From Actinomycetota bacterium (lineage in GTDB: Bacteria > Actinomycetota > Acidimicrobiia > Acidimicrobiales > Ilumatobacteraceae), in NCBI GenBank assembly GCA_005805045.1, contig SYNW01000005.1, positions 1 through 6,604 on the forward strand: a stretch of 6,604 bases of DNA, read 5' to 3'. The position numbers were made by a program, and so were the translations under genes. Of the stretch, positions 1 through 6,174 are shown in pieces; within the stretch, counting starts at the first letter, position 1, and the number at the start of each line of letters is the position of its first letter. A model generated the notes under the pieces. That model had not been told where the DNA came from. It saw only the letters and a program-made list of their open reading frames with translations, and ran no database searches.

Positions 1-1589
1 AGTTTCTCGCCTTGTTCACGCAACACTTTTTCGGTCTGATACACGAGCGAGTCGGCGTTATTACGAACTTCGGCTTCTTCGCGACGCTTCTTGTCCTCTT
101 CGGCATGTGTCTCGGCATCTTTGACCATCTTGCTGATTTCATCTTTGGAAAGCGATGACTGACCAGTGATCGTCATTGACTGCTCTTTGTTGGTGCCCCG
201 ATCTTTGGCCGACACATGCACGATGCCGTTGGCATCAATATCAAATGTGACCTCGATTTGTGGCACACCGCGCGGCGCAGGAGGCAAGTCAACAAGTTGG
301 AACTTGCCGAGCGTCTTGTTGTAACTCGCCATTTCGCGCTCGCCTTGCAACACATGAATCTCTACCGAAGGCTGCATATCTTCGGCCGTTGAGAAAACTT
401 CGGTGCGACGAGTCGGAATCGTCGTGTTGCGCTCGATCAACTTCGTCATCACGCCACCTTTTGTTTCAATACCCAACGACAACGGTGTCACGTCAAGCAA
501 CAACACATCTTTGACGTCGCCGCGCAAAACACCGGCTTGAATCGCGGCACCTGCAGCCACAACTTCGTCGGGGTTCACCGAACGATTTGGCTCTTTGCCA
601 CTCAATGTTTGAATCAAATCGAGCACGGCTGGCATGCGGGTCGAACCGCCGACCAAAATTATGTGATTGATTTGACTCTTTGTGATGCCGGCATCGGTGA
701 TCGCTTGCTCAAACGGCTTACGACAACGCTCAAGCAAATCGTTTGTCATCTCTTGAAACTTTGAACGAGACAATGAAACGTCCAGGTGCAACGGGCCACT
801 CGGTGTTGCGGTAATGAACGGCAAATTGATCTGAGTTTGCTGCACTTGCGACAACTCGATTTTGGCTTTTTCTGCTGCTTCTTTGAGTCGTTGCAGAGCC
901 ATGCGGTCTGTACCGAGATCGACACCATGCGCCGACTTGAACTCTTTGACAAGCCAGTCAATGACGCGTTGATCCCAGTCGTCACCACCCAAATGGGTGT
1001 CGCCATGTGTGCTCTTTACTTCGAAAACGCCGTCACCGATTTCAAGAACGCTGACGTCAAATGTGCCACCGCCAAGGTCGAACACGAGAATTGTTTCGTC
1101 TTCACTGCCCTTGTCGAGCCCGTATGCGAGTGCTGCCGCGGTCGGCTCGTTGATGATCCGCAAAACTTCAAGACCGGCGATCTGACCTGCTTCTTTTGTT
1201 GCGGTGCGTTGTGCGTCGTCGAAATATGCGGGCACGGTGATCACTGCTTGCGTCACCGAGGTGCCGAGATACGCCTCGGCGTCACGCTTGAGTTTCATCA
1301 ATGTTCGCGCGCTGATTTCTTGCGGCGTGTATTTTTTGCCGTCGATATCAGTTGATGTCCAGTTCGAACCCATGTGGCGCTTGATGCTGCGAAATGTTCG
1401 CTCAGTGTTGGTGATCGCTTGACGCTTGGCGACTTCGCCAACGAGAACGTCTCCACCTTTCGAAAATGCGACGACCGATGGTGTGGTGCGCGAACCTTCT
1501 GAGTTTGGTACGACAACTGGCTCGCCTGCTTCAAGTACGCAAACAACCGAGTTGGTTGTGCCGAGGTCTATTCCGACTGCTTTAGACAT
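1..1589 (-). CDS. dnaK: Chaperone protein DnaK (Hsp70), 3' end cut by window edge
   Basis: ATP-driven cytosolic Hsp70 chaperone that folds and protects proteins with DnaJ and GrpE. The visible 529 codons read without a break from ATG at 1589. The nucleotide-binding domain fills about residues 1-360, with the phosphate-1 loop GIDLGTTNS at 6-14, the phosphate-2 loop DLGGGTFDVSV from D171, the GDTHLGG segment and the VGGSTRMP motif. The interdomain linker DVLLLDVTPLSLGIE covers about 361-375. The beta substrate-binding domain follows, and the helical lid starts near 480 (LSKDEI). About 90 C-terminal residues are missing compared with actinobacterial DnaK. The roughly 23-residue insertion after the SIKR segment of Gram-negative DnaK is absent, as in Gram-positive bacteria. 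A GGAG Shine-Dalgarno lies 7 nt before the start. An HspR operator upstream indicates heat-shock control. In actinobacteria grpE, dnaJ and hspR usually follow, which here would be beyond position 1. The identification is essentially certain. Confidence 0.99.
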   Translation of the reverse strand, partial: MSKAVGIDLGTTNSVVCVLEAGEPVVVPNSEGSRTTPSVVAFSKGGDVLVGEVAKRQAITNTERTFRSIKRHMGSNWTSTDIDGKKYTPQEISARTLMKLKRDAEAYLGTSVTQAVITVPAYFDDAQRTATKEAGQIAGLEVLRIINEPTAAALAYGLDKGSEDETILVFDLGGGTFDVSVLEIGDGVFEVKSTHGDTHLGGDDWDQRVIDWLVKEFKSAHGVDLGTDRMALQRLKEAAEKAKIELSQVQQTQINLPFITATPSGPLHLDVSLSRSKFQEMTNDLLERCRKPFEQAITDAGITKSQINHIILVGGSTRMPAVLDLIQTLSGKEPNRSVNPDEVVAAGAAIQAGVLRGDVKDVLLLDVTPLSLGIETKGGVMTKLIERNTTIPTRRTEVFSTAEDMQPSVEIHVLQGEREMASYNKTLGKFQLVDLPPAPRGVPQIEVTFDIDANGIVHVSAKDRGTNKEQSMTITGQSSLSKDEISKMVKDAETHAEEDKKRREEAEVRNNADSLVYQTEKVLREQGEK

Positions 1590-1596
1590 TTGTTTT

Positions 1597-1600
1597 CTCC
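1597..1600 (-). promoter_or_regulatory. Ribosome binding site of dnaK
   Basis: The minus strand reads GGAG, separated by 7 nt (1590-1596) from the ATG at 1589. This is near-ideal spacing and supports that start, which also gives the canonical N-terminus MSKAVGIDLGTTNS. Confidence 0.85.
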
Positions 1601-1622
1601 GTTTGGTTTGACTCGTTTGAAT

Positions 1623-1648
1623 GCCTGCCAAAGGGGGCTTTAACAGGC
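1623..1648 (-). other. Hairpin in the dnaK 5' untranslated region
   Basis: On the dnaK mRNA strand, GCCUGUUAAAG (1648-1638) pairs with CUUUGGCAGGC (1633-1623) around a CCCC loop (1637-1634). This is an 11-bp stem with no mismatch and two G-U wobbles. No U-run follows, and it lies ahead of the gene's RBS, so it does not look like a terminator. If the proposed promoter at 1656-1684 is right, transcription starts near 1649 and the stem sits at the very 5' end of the message. 5'-terminal stems are known to protect bacterial mRNAs from decay. That role is inferred; the stem itself is read directly. Confidence 0.6.
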
Positions 1649-1655
1649 TCAAAGT

Positions 1656-1684
1656 ACGATAAGGCAGTTGTTAAGTCTTTACAA
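1656..1684 (-). promoter_or_regulatory. Candidate dnaK promoter (primary sigma factor type)
   Basis: On the minus strand, TTGTAA (1684-1679) is followed after 17 bp by TATCGT (1661-1656). Each matches 4 of 6 consensus positions. The expected start is near 1649, giving a 5' UTR of about 60 nt. The HspR operator lies 13 bp upstream of the -35 box. A second candidate lies inside the operator: TTGAGT (1720-1715), 17 bp, TATGGC (1697-1692). It would be blocked more directly by a bound repressor. The sequence alone does not decide between them. Confidence 0.4.
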
Positions 1685-1697
1685 CCTATTAGCCATA

Positions 1698-1724
1698 AAA
1701 CTTGAGTGACTATAACTCAAGTTT
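1698..1724. promoter_or_regulatory. HAIR operator for the heat-shock repressor HspR
   Basis: The core is CTTGAGT (1701-1707), seven bases, then ACTCAAG (1715-1721). This is an exact match to the HAIR consensus CTTGAGT-N7-ACTCAAG. Symmetry extends three bases outward on each side, giving 10-bp arms 1698-1707 and 1715-1724. HspR, a MerR-type repressor that uses DnaK as co-repressor, binds such sites upstream of the dnaK operon in Streptomyces and Mycobacterium. The location about 110-135 bp upstream of the dnaK start fits this role. One arm and part of the spacer are also the last codons and stop codon of the neighbouring kinase gene. HspR itself is not in the window. Confidence 0.9.
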
Positions 1725-2603
1725 GATTTGAACCATACTCCATAAGGGTAATGAGGGCACCGCACCCTCAACTTCAGTAGCCATTGCCCCTGCAATAACG
1801 GCACTTCGTAGCGACTCACCCAGGGGTTCGCCGATGGCCAGGCGAGCGGCCAGCATGCCGCAAAAAGCATCGCCAGCCCCCGTTGAATCAATCGTCGTGA
1901 CTCTAAATGGATCAATCTGCCTAGTGCCGGTCGCGTCAACAACCATCGCGCCCTTTTCACCTTGCGTGACGATCACCGTCTTGACACCCAGAGTCAACAA
2001 ATGCCTCGCACCACCTAATCGCTCGACTTCATGTTCATTGGGGATGATCACATCAACTCGAGAGAGTAACTCGCGATCAAGAACTTGGGCGGGTGCGGGA
2101 TTCAAAATTCGCGTGGTGGATGATCCCGCAAGTTCAAATGCCCGCTGCACAACTGGCAAGGGCACTTCAAGTTGGCACAACAAAACTTTCGTCGCAGAAA
2201 TCAAAGTTTCATTTTTTTCGATATCAGCGACGTTTATTCCGTGATTTGCGCCAGGCACAACAACGATTGAATTTTCGCCGTCGTCGCTGACACCAATCAG
2301 GGCTCGACCGGTTGGTGTTGCCATTCGTTGCACCGCAGAAACATCCACGCCGTCGTTGACGAGCGCGGCAAGCAATATCTCGCCAGCATGGTCGTGGCCG
2401 AGCGCACCGATAAAAGCAGTTTTTGCACCAGCCCGAGCAGCGGCAATTGCTTGATTCACACCTTTGCCCCCGCACGCCTCAAAAAAGTTTGAGCCCATCA
2501 CCGTTTCACCAGGTTTCGGTAGCCGACTAGTGCGGGCGACGAGATCTAAATTTGCCGACCCGACGACCACGACATCAAATCCAGCCGAGTTGAGTGAATT
2601 CAC
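1710..2603 (-). CDS. rbsK: Ribokinase (PfkB-family carbohydrate kinase)
   Basis: A 297-residue cytosolic kinase expected to phosphorylate D-ribose to ribose 5-phosphate with ATP, feeding the pentose phosphate pathway. It has the ribokinase N-terminal strand VVVVGSANLDLV (11-22), the sugar-binding signature GGKGVNQA (45-52), GENSIVVVPGAN (109-120), IPNEHEVE, and the C-terminal PfkB signature DSTGAGDAF (239-247) with catalytic base D245 in the anion-hole motif GAGD. The length is typical. GTG at 2603 is taken as the start: no ATG, GTG or TTG lies in frame just upstream, and a GGA sits close before it, although the RBS is weak. No ribose transporter, regulator or nucleosidase is adjacent, so the substrate rests on family motifs; another pentose or nucleoside remains possible. 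The final codons lie inside the HspR operator of dnaK. Confidence 0.88.
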   Translation of the reverse strand: MNSLNSAGFDVVVVGSANLDLVARTSRLPKPGETVMGSNFFEACGGKGVNQAIAAARAGAKTAFIGALGHDHAGEILLAALVNDGVDVSAVQRMATPTGRALIGVSDDGENSIVVVPGANHGINVADIEKNETLISATKVLLCQLEVPLPVVQRAFELAGSSTTRILNPAPAQVLDRELLSRVDVIIPNEHEVERLGGARHLLTLGVKTVIVTQGEKGAMVVDATGTRQIDPFRVTTIDSTGAGDAFCGMLAARLAIGEPLGESLRSAVIAGAMATEVEGAVPSLPLWSMVQIKLEL

Positions 2604-2655
2604 ACATCCATTGTTACAGCGTTTTTGCGCATACGATTTAATCCGTGAGACATCA
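2604..2655. promoter_or_regulatory. Divergent intergenic region between rbsK and gpmA
   Basis: These 52 bp must hold the start signals for both the leftward kinase and the rightward mutase, unless promoters lie inside the opposite gene. For the mutase, TTGTTA (2611-2616) and TACGAT (2632-2637) resemble -35 and -10 boxes, but the spacing is only 15 bp. TTTAAT (2637-2642) is an alternative -10. The only weak Shine-Dalgarno candidate is GAGA, a few bases before the ATG at 2656. No clear operator was seen. Confidence 0.3.
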
Positions 2656-3411
2656 ATGACTGGGCTGCTTGTGCTGCTGCGCCACGGTCAGAGCAAATGG
2701 AACGAATTGAACCTGTTCACGGGTTGGCACGATGTGGGGCTAACGCCCAAAGGGGAGCGCGAAGCCACGCAGGCTGGCGAGACACTCAAGCAAGCAGGCG
2801 TCAAACTTGATGTGGTATTTACCTCGCTGTTGACGCGCGCCACCGAGACAACTCGACTTACTCTCGCCGCTCTCGGACAGTCAGACATCGAGGTGCGCCA
2901 AGATTGGCGACTAAATGAGAGACATTATGGCGCGCTGCAAGGTCTGGATAAAAAAGCCACGACGCTTAAATACGGTGCAGAGCAGACGAACCTTTGGCGT
3001 CGCAGTTACGACATCGCGCCACCGCCGGTCGAACTTACAAGCCCGGAACACCCTCGCAATGATCTGCGCTACCAGCACATTTCAAAAAGTGATCTCCCAA
3101 GCACCGAGTGTCTCAAAGATGTGGTCGCTCGAGTAGTGCCGTTTTTTGACCAGCACATCGTCCCGGAATTGTCCGACGATAAAAATGTTCTGATCACCGG
3201 GCACGGCAACTCTTTGCGGGCGTTGGTAATGCATCTAGAAAACTTAAACCCACAGCAGATTGCCGAGTTCAATATCCCAACTGGGGTACCTCGTAAATAT
3301 GAATTTTCAAATCAAATGAAACTTGTCACGACTAGTTATCTTGGGGATCAAGTGGCAATCGCCACAGCAATTCAAGCCGTTGCCGATCAGAACAAGGCAA
3401 AAAATCAGTAG
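2656..3411 (+). CDS. gpmA: 2,3-bisphosphoglycerate-dependent phosphoglycerate mutase
   Basis: Cytosolic glycolysis/gluconeogenesis enzyme that interconverts 3- and 2-phosphoglycerate through a phosphohistidine. The protein has 251 residues, the usual length for the dPGM class. It carries the RHGQSKWN motif (9-16) with phosphate-accepting H10, the NLFTGWHDVGLTPKG segment, the TSLLTRATET loop, LNERHYGALQGL with acid/base E88, and ITGHGNSLRAL with the second catalytic H183. NIPTGVPRKYEF near the end is also typical of true GpmA rather than of general histidine phosphatases. ATG at 2656 is chosen because it places the RHG motif at the family position; the frame is open upstream into the kinase gene but has no support there. 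Ten bases separate its stop from the next gene, so the two are likely co-transcribed. Confidence 0.96.
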   Translation: MTGLLVLLRHGQSKWNELNLFTGWHDVGLTPKGEREATQAGETLKQAGVKLDVVFTSLLTRATETTRLTLAALGQSDIEVRQDWRLNERHYGALQGLDKKATTLKYGAEQTNLWRRSYDIAPPPVELTSPEHPRNDLRYQHISKSDLPSTECLKDVVARVVPFFDQHIVPELSDDKNVLITGHGNSLRALVMHLENLNPQQIAEFNIPTGVPRKYEFSNQMKLVTTSYLGDQVAIATAIQAVADQNKAKNQ

Positions 3412-3421
3412 AATTAAATTC

Positions 3422-3847
3422 ATGTCTGATCTAAAAAATTCCCTGAAACATTTGCGCTATTCACCTTTATTTTCATCCTGCTCATCTAAAGATCTTGAGC
3501 GCATCGCCAAAGCGGGGGACCGCATCACGATGGCCAAGGGCGCAACGATGGTCAAACAAGGGGCCCCTGGCAAAGAGGCTTTTATTATTTTGAGCGGCAA
3601 GGCCACCGTCAAGCGCAGTGGCAAAAAAGTAGCCTCGCTCGGCACGGGCTCGGTAGTTGGCGAACTCTCACTTCTCGACCACGGACCGCGCACCGCCACG
3701 GTTGTCTGCGATACCGAGTGCCAATTACTCGTAATTAGCCGGGGCAACTTTTTGCGCCTAACCGACAAAGTGCCTGCACTTACACACAAGTTGTTGGGTT
3801 CGCTTTCATTGCGCATTCGCGATCTGGATCGCGCGTATTTGGGCTAA
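3422..3847 (+). CDS. Stand-alone cyclic nucleotide-binding (CNB/CAP-ED) domain protein
   Basis: A 141-residue soluble protein consisting of one cyclic-nucleotide-binding domain and almost nothing else. After a short N-terminal helix (LRYSPLFSSCSSKDLERIA, 11-29), the beta roll follows: KGATMVKQGAPGKEAFIILSG (39-59), then the phosphate-binding cassette GELSLLDHGPRTATV (80-94), with E81 and R90 placed as in cAMP-binding proteins. The C-terminal helix SLSLRIRDLDRAYLG ends the protein. There is no helix-turn-helix, kinase or channel domain, so it is not a CRP-type transcription factor. It probably senses cAMP and acts on a partner. ATG 3422 starts 10 bp after the mutase stop without a clear Shine-Dalgarno, which suggests translational coupling. 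An ETF-type oxidoreductase follows 47 bp later. The ligand and target are not shown by the sequence. Confidence 0.85.
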   Translation: MSDLKNSLKHLRYSPLFSSCSSKDLERIAKAGDRITMAKGATMVKQGAPGKEAFIILSGKATVKRSGKKVASLGTGSVVGELSLLDHGPRTATVVCDTECQLLVISRGNFLRLTDKVPALTHKLLGSLSLRIRDLDRAYLG

Positions 3848-3877
3848 AAAAACTAGTCTGAGTACCAGTCAAGAATC

Positions 3878-3884
3878 AGAGGTG
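3878..3884 (+). promoter_or_regulatory. Ribosome binding site of the Fe-S oxidoreductase gene
   Basis: AGAGGTG lies 10 nt before the ATG at 3895. It is the best purine-rich match in the 47-bp gap and supports that start. No convincing promoter or terminator was seen in the gap, so read-through from the mutase and CNB genes is likely. Confidence 0.6.
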
Positions 3885-3894
3885 CTCAAAAAAT

Positions 3895-6174
3895 ATGACA
3901 ACTGAAACTGCGGTAAAAAAACGTTTCAAGCCATATCAATTGTCGATCGCCTTTGGTGTTGGCATCGGAACTTTTGCATTGATTTCGGGAATCGTGCCGC
4001 AACTAACAGGTTGGAAAAGTACCTCGCCAATTCACCGCGAAGTTTTTGGCGGCATACCGACGGCATTAGTCGCTGTGTTCTACACGGTGATCCCGATGAT
4101 GTTGATCTGGGGTTCGTTACGGTTTGCTGATCGCATTCGAAACTGGGAACGTGGCGCACCAGATAAACGAAAAACAACACCAAAAAATGTCAAGCGTCGA
4201 TTGGCTGACTATCGCTCGGGTGTTTACATGCGCACACTTTTGCGCGATAGCGCCGCCGGCTTAATGCATTCGATGATTTATTTCGGTTTCTTGGTGTTGC
4301 TAGGCGTTACAACCGTGCTTGAGATCGACCACCAAATGCCTGAAGCGCTGAAGTTTCTACATGGCGATGTTTACCGCGGCTACGCACTTGTCGGCGATGT
4401 CGCTGGTGTCGTGTTTACTGGCGGTGTCGTGTGGGCAATTTTGCGTCGCTACGTGCAACGCCCGTATCGCATTCGCATCAAAACAAAACCAGAACACGCA
4501 CTAATTCTTGGTGTGTTATTGGCAATCGGTGTAACAGGTTTTGGCGCTGAGATGTTTCGCATCGCCCAGGGCCAAGCCGCAGGCGTCAATCTTGACTACG
4601 AAAAGTGGAGCGTCGTGGGTTACCCACTCGCACAACTCGTCAACGGAGCAAGCGCATCGACATTGACAACTTGGCACCAGGGCTGGTGGGTCGCCCACGT
4701 TTTGACTTTCATCGTTTTCTTGGCGATTTTGCCAATCACGATGCTGCGCCACATGTTCACTTCGCCGCTCAACATGTATCTCAAAGATCGCGAACGTCCA
4801 AAAGGTGCAATGAAGGCGATGCCAAATCTCACCGAGACTTCGCTCGAGTCGTTCGGTGTGAACGTGATCGAAGAATTTACATGGAAGCAACTGCTGGATC
4901 TTGACGCATGCACGATGTGCGGTCGTTGCACCAGTGTCTGCCCGGCACATGCCACAGGCAAGCCACTCGACCCGCGTGAAATTGTCCTCAAGAGCGGTGA
5001 AGTCATGGCCGCCACCGCGAGTCACGCACCTGGTGGCAAGGTTTCAGCACCATTGAGTGCAGATGGCGAAATAAAGATCAACGCCAACTCACTCTTTGAA
5101 CGAATCACCGCCGAAGAAATTTGGGCGTGCACAAGTTGCAAGGCCTGCGATGAGATTTGCCCGGTAAACATCGAAATTCTCGACAAAATTCTCGATATGC
5201 GTCGATATTTGTCGCTAATGGAGAGCAACTTTCCGGCACAACTTGGCAACGCCTATCGCGCGATGGAAAACCAAGGCAATCCGTGGGGCATGAGCCAGAC
5301 CGATCGTGGTGAATGGGCAAAAGATTTGGACGTCGAAATTCTCGACCCGGGTGCACCGTTGAAAAGCGAATACCTGTACTGGGTCGGTTGTGCCGGCAGC
5401 TTCGACGACAAGAACAAAAAAGTCACCCAATCGATGGCCAAGTTGCTCAAGCGAGCAGGCATCGACGTGGCGATTCTCGGGCCAAGCGAAATGTGCACCG
5501 GTGACAGTGCGCGGCGCAGCGGCAACGAATATTTGTTCCAGATGTTGGCGATGCCCAACGTCGAGATGCTCAACACGATGGGCGTGCGCAAAATTATCAC
5601 TCAGTGTCCACACTGCTTCAACACGCTCAAAAACGAATACCCACAATTGGGTGGCAACTACGAAGTGATTCACCACTCGCAATTGCTCGAAGACCTAATC
5701 GAAGCCGGCACGCTCGATGTCAGCAACGCCTCGCTCGAAGAGCGCATCACGTATCACGACTCGTGCTATCTGGGTCGACACAACGATGTATATGTTGCGC
5801 CGCGAAAAGTAGTCGGCTCGATCAAAGGCATCGAAATAGTCGAGATGCCACGCAACGGCACCAAGGGAATGTGCTGTGGTGCGGGCGGTGCAAGAATGTG
5901 GATGGAAGAAGACATCGGCACCAAAGTCAACGACGAGCGAGCGAGCGAAGCGATCGCCACTGGTGCAACCCGCGTCGCGACTGCATGCCCGTTTTGCTAC
6001 ATCATGCTTGACGACGGCGTCAAAGGCGCCGGCAAAGACGAATCTGAAATCAAAGTTGGTGACATTGCAATTCACCTGCTCGACGCCATCGAAAATGGCG
6101 AGCGATCAATTGCCAATCAGAATGCACCCCTTGCGGCAGCCAACGTTGCGGCAAGCACAACAAGTTTCAGTTAA
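3895..6174 (+). CDS. Membrane Fe-S oxidoreductase, cytochrome b/HdrD fusion, EtfD (ETF:menaquinone oxidoreductase)-like
   Basis: A 759-residue membrane protein. The N-terminal third resembles a NarI/HdrE-type cytochrome b with about six hydrophobic segments (near 16-38, 52-75, 118-142, 163-185, 201-222, 264-285); H125, H268 and H286 are possible haem ligands. A ferredoxin-like part follows with two [4Fe-4S] motifs: C339-x2-C342-x2-C345-x3-C349P and C412-x2-C415-x2-C418-x3-C422P. The C-terminal half has two CCG-type domains as in HdrD/GlpC. Domain one has C499, C534 (CTGD) and CPHC at 571-574. Domain two has C624, C660-C661 (CCGAGG) and CPFC at 698-701. This order matches mycobacterial EtfD (Rv0338c) and the EMO family, which pass electrons from ETF, reduced by acyl-CoA dehydrogenases, to menaquinone. 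No etfAB is visible, so that role is by family resemblance. Lactate or other HdrD-like oxidoreductase function is a weaker alternative. The last ~25 residues look disordered. Confidence 0.85.
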   Translation: MTTETAVKKRFKPYQLSIAFGVGIGTFALISGIVPQLTGWKSTSPIHREVFGGIPTALVAVFYTVIPMMLIWGSLRFADRIRNWERGAPDKRKTTPKNVKRRLADYRSGVYMRTLLRDSAAGLMHSMIYFGFLVLLGVTTVLEIDHQMPEALKFLHGDVYRGYALVGDVAGVVFTGGVVWAILRRYVQRPYRIRIKTKPEHALILGVLLAIGVTGFGAEMFRIAQGQAAGVNLDYEKWSVVGYPLAQLVNGASASTLTTWHQGWWVAHVLTFIVFLAILPITMLRHMFTSPLNMYLKDRERPKGAMKAMPNLTETSLESFGVNVIEEFTWKQLLDLDACTMCGRCTSVCPAHATGKPLDPREIVLKSGEVMAATASHAPGGKVSAPLSADGEIKINANSLFERITAEEIWACTSCKACDEICPVNIEILDKILDMRRYLSLMESNFPAQLGNAYRAMENQGNPWGMSQTDRGEWAKDLDVEILDPGAPLKSEYLYWVGCAGSFDDKNKKVTQSMAKLLKRAGIDVAILGPSEMCTGDSARRSGNEYLFQMLAMPNVEMLNTMGVRKIITQCPHCFNTLKNEYPQLGGNYEVIHHSQLLEDLIEAGTLDVSNASLEERITYHDSCYLGRHNDVYVAPRKVVGSIKGIEIVEMPRNGTKGMCCGAGGARMWMEEDIGTKVNDERASEAIATGATRVATACPFCYIMLDDGVKGAGKDESEIKVGDIAIHLLDAIENGERSIANQNAPLAAANVAASTTSFS

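Noticed and set aside
786..1355. Plus-strand open frame of 189 codons opposite dnaK
   Set aside because: It is fully antisense to a clearly conserved DnaK region. Cysteine-rich, motif-free translation is typical of frames opposite hsp70 genes, which are a known annotation artefact.
2464..2655. Upstream extension of the phosphoglycerate mutase frame
   Set aside because: The extra 64 residues lie antisense to the ribokinase start and are not part of the GpmA family; ATG 2656 gives the standard N-terminus.
3323..3421. Upstream extension of the CNB protein frame
   Set aside because: It would overlap the end of gpmA by about 90 bp in another frame and adds no domain. ATG 3422 gives a normal CNB protein.
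3457..3816. Minus-strand open frame of 119 codons opposite the CNB gene
   Set aside because: It is a shadow of the CNB domain gene; the plus frame has the full phosphate-binding cassette, the minus frame nothing recognisable.
4516..5025. Minus-strand open frame of 169 codons opposite the Fe-S oxidoreductase
   Set aside because: It is antisense to the cytochrome b and first Fe-S motif region. Its composition has no recognisable domain and is explained by the codon use of the plus-strand gene.
5215..6075. Minus-strand open frames of 155 and 126 codons opposite the CCG domains
   Set aside because: They lie within a conserved cysteine-motif coding region on the other strand and have no RBS or family features.
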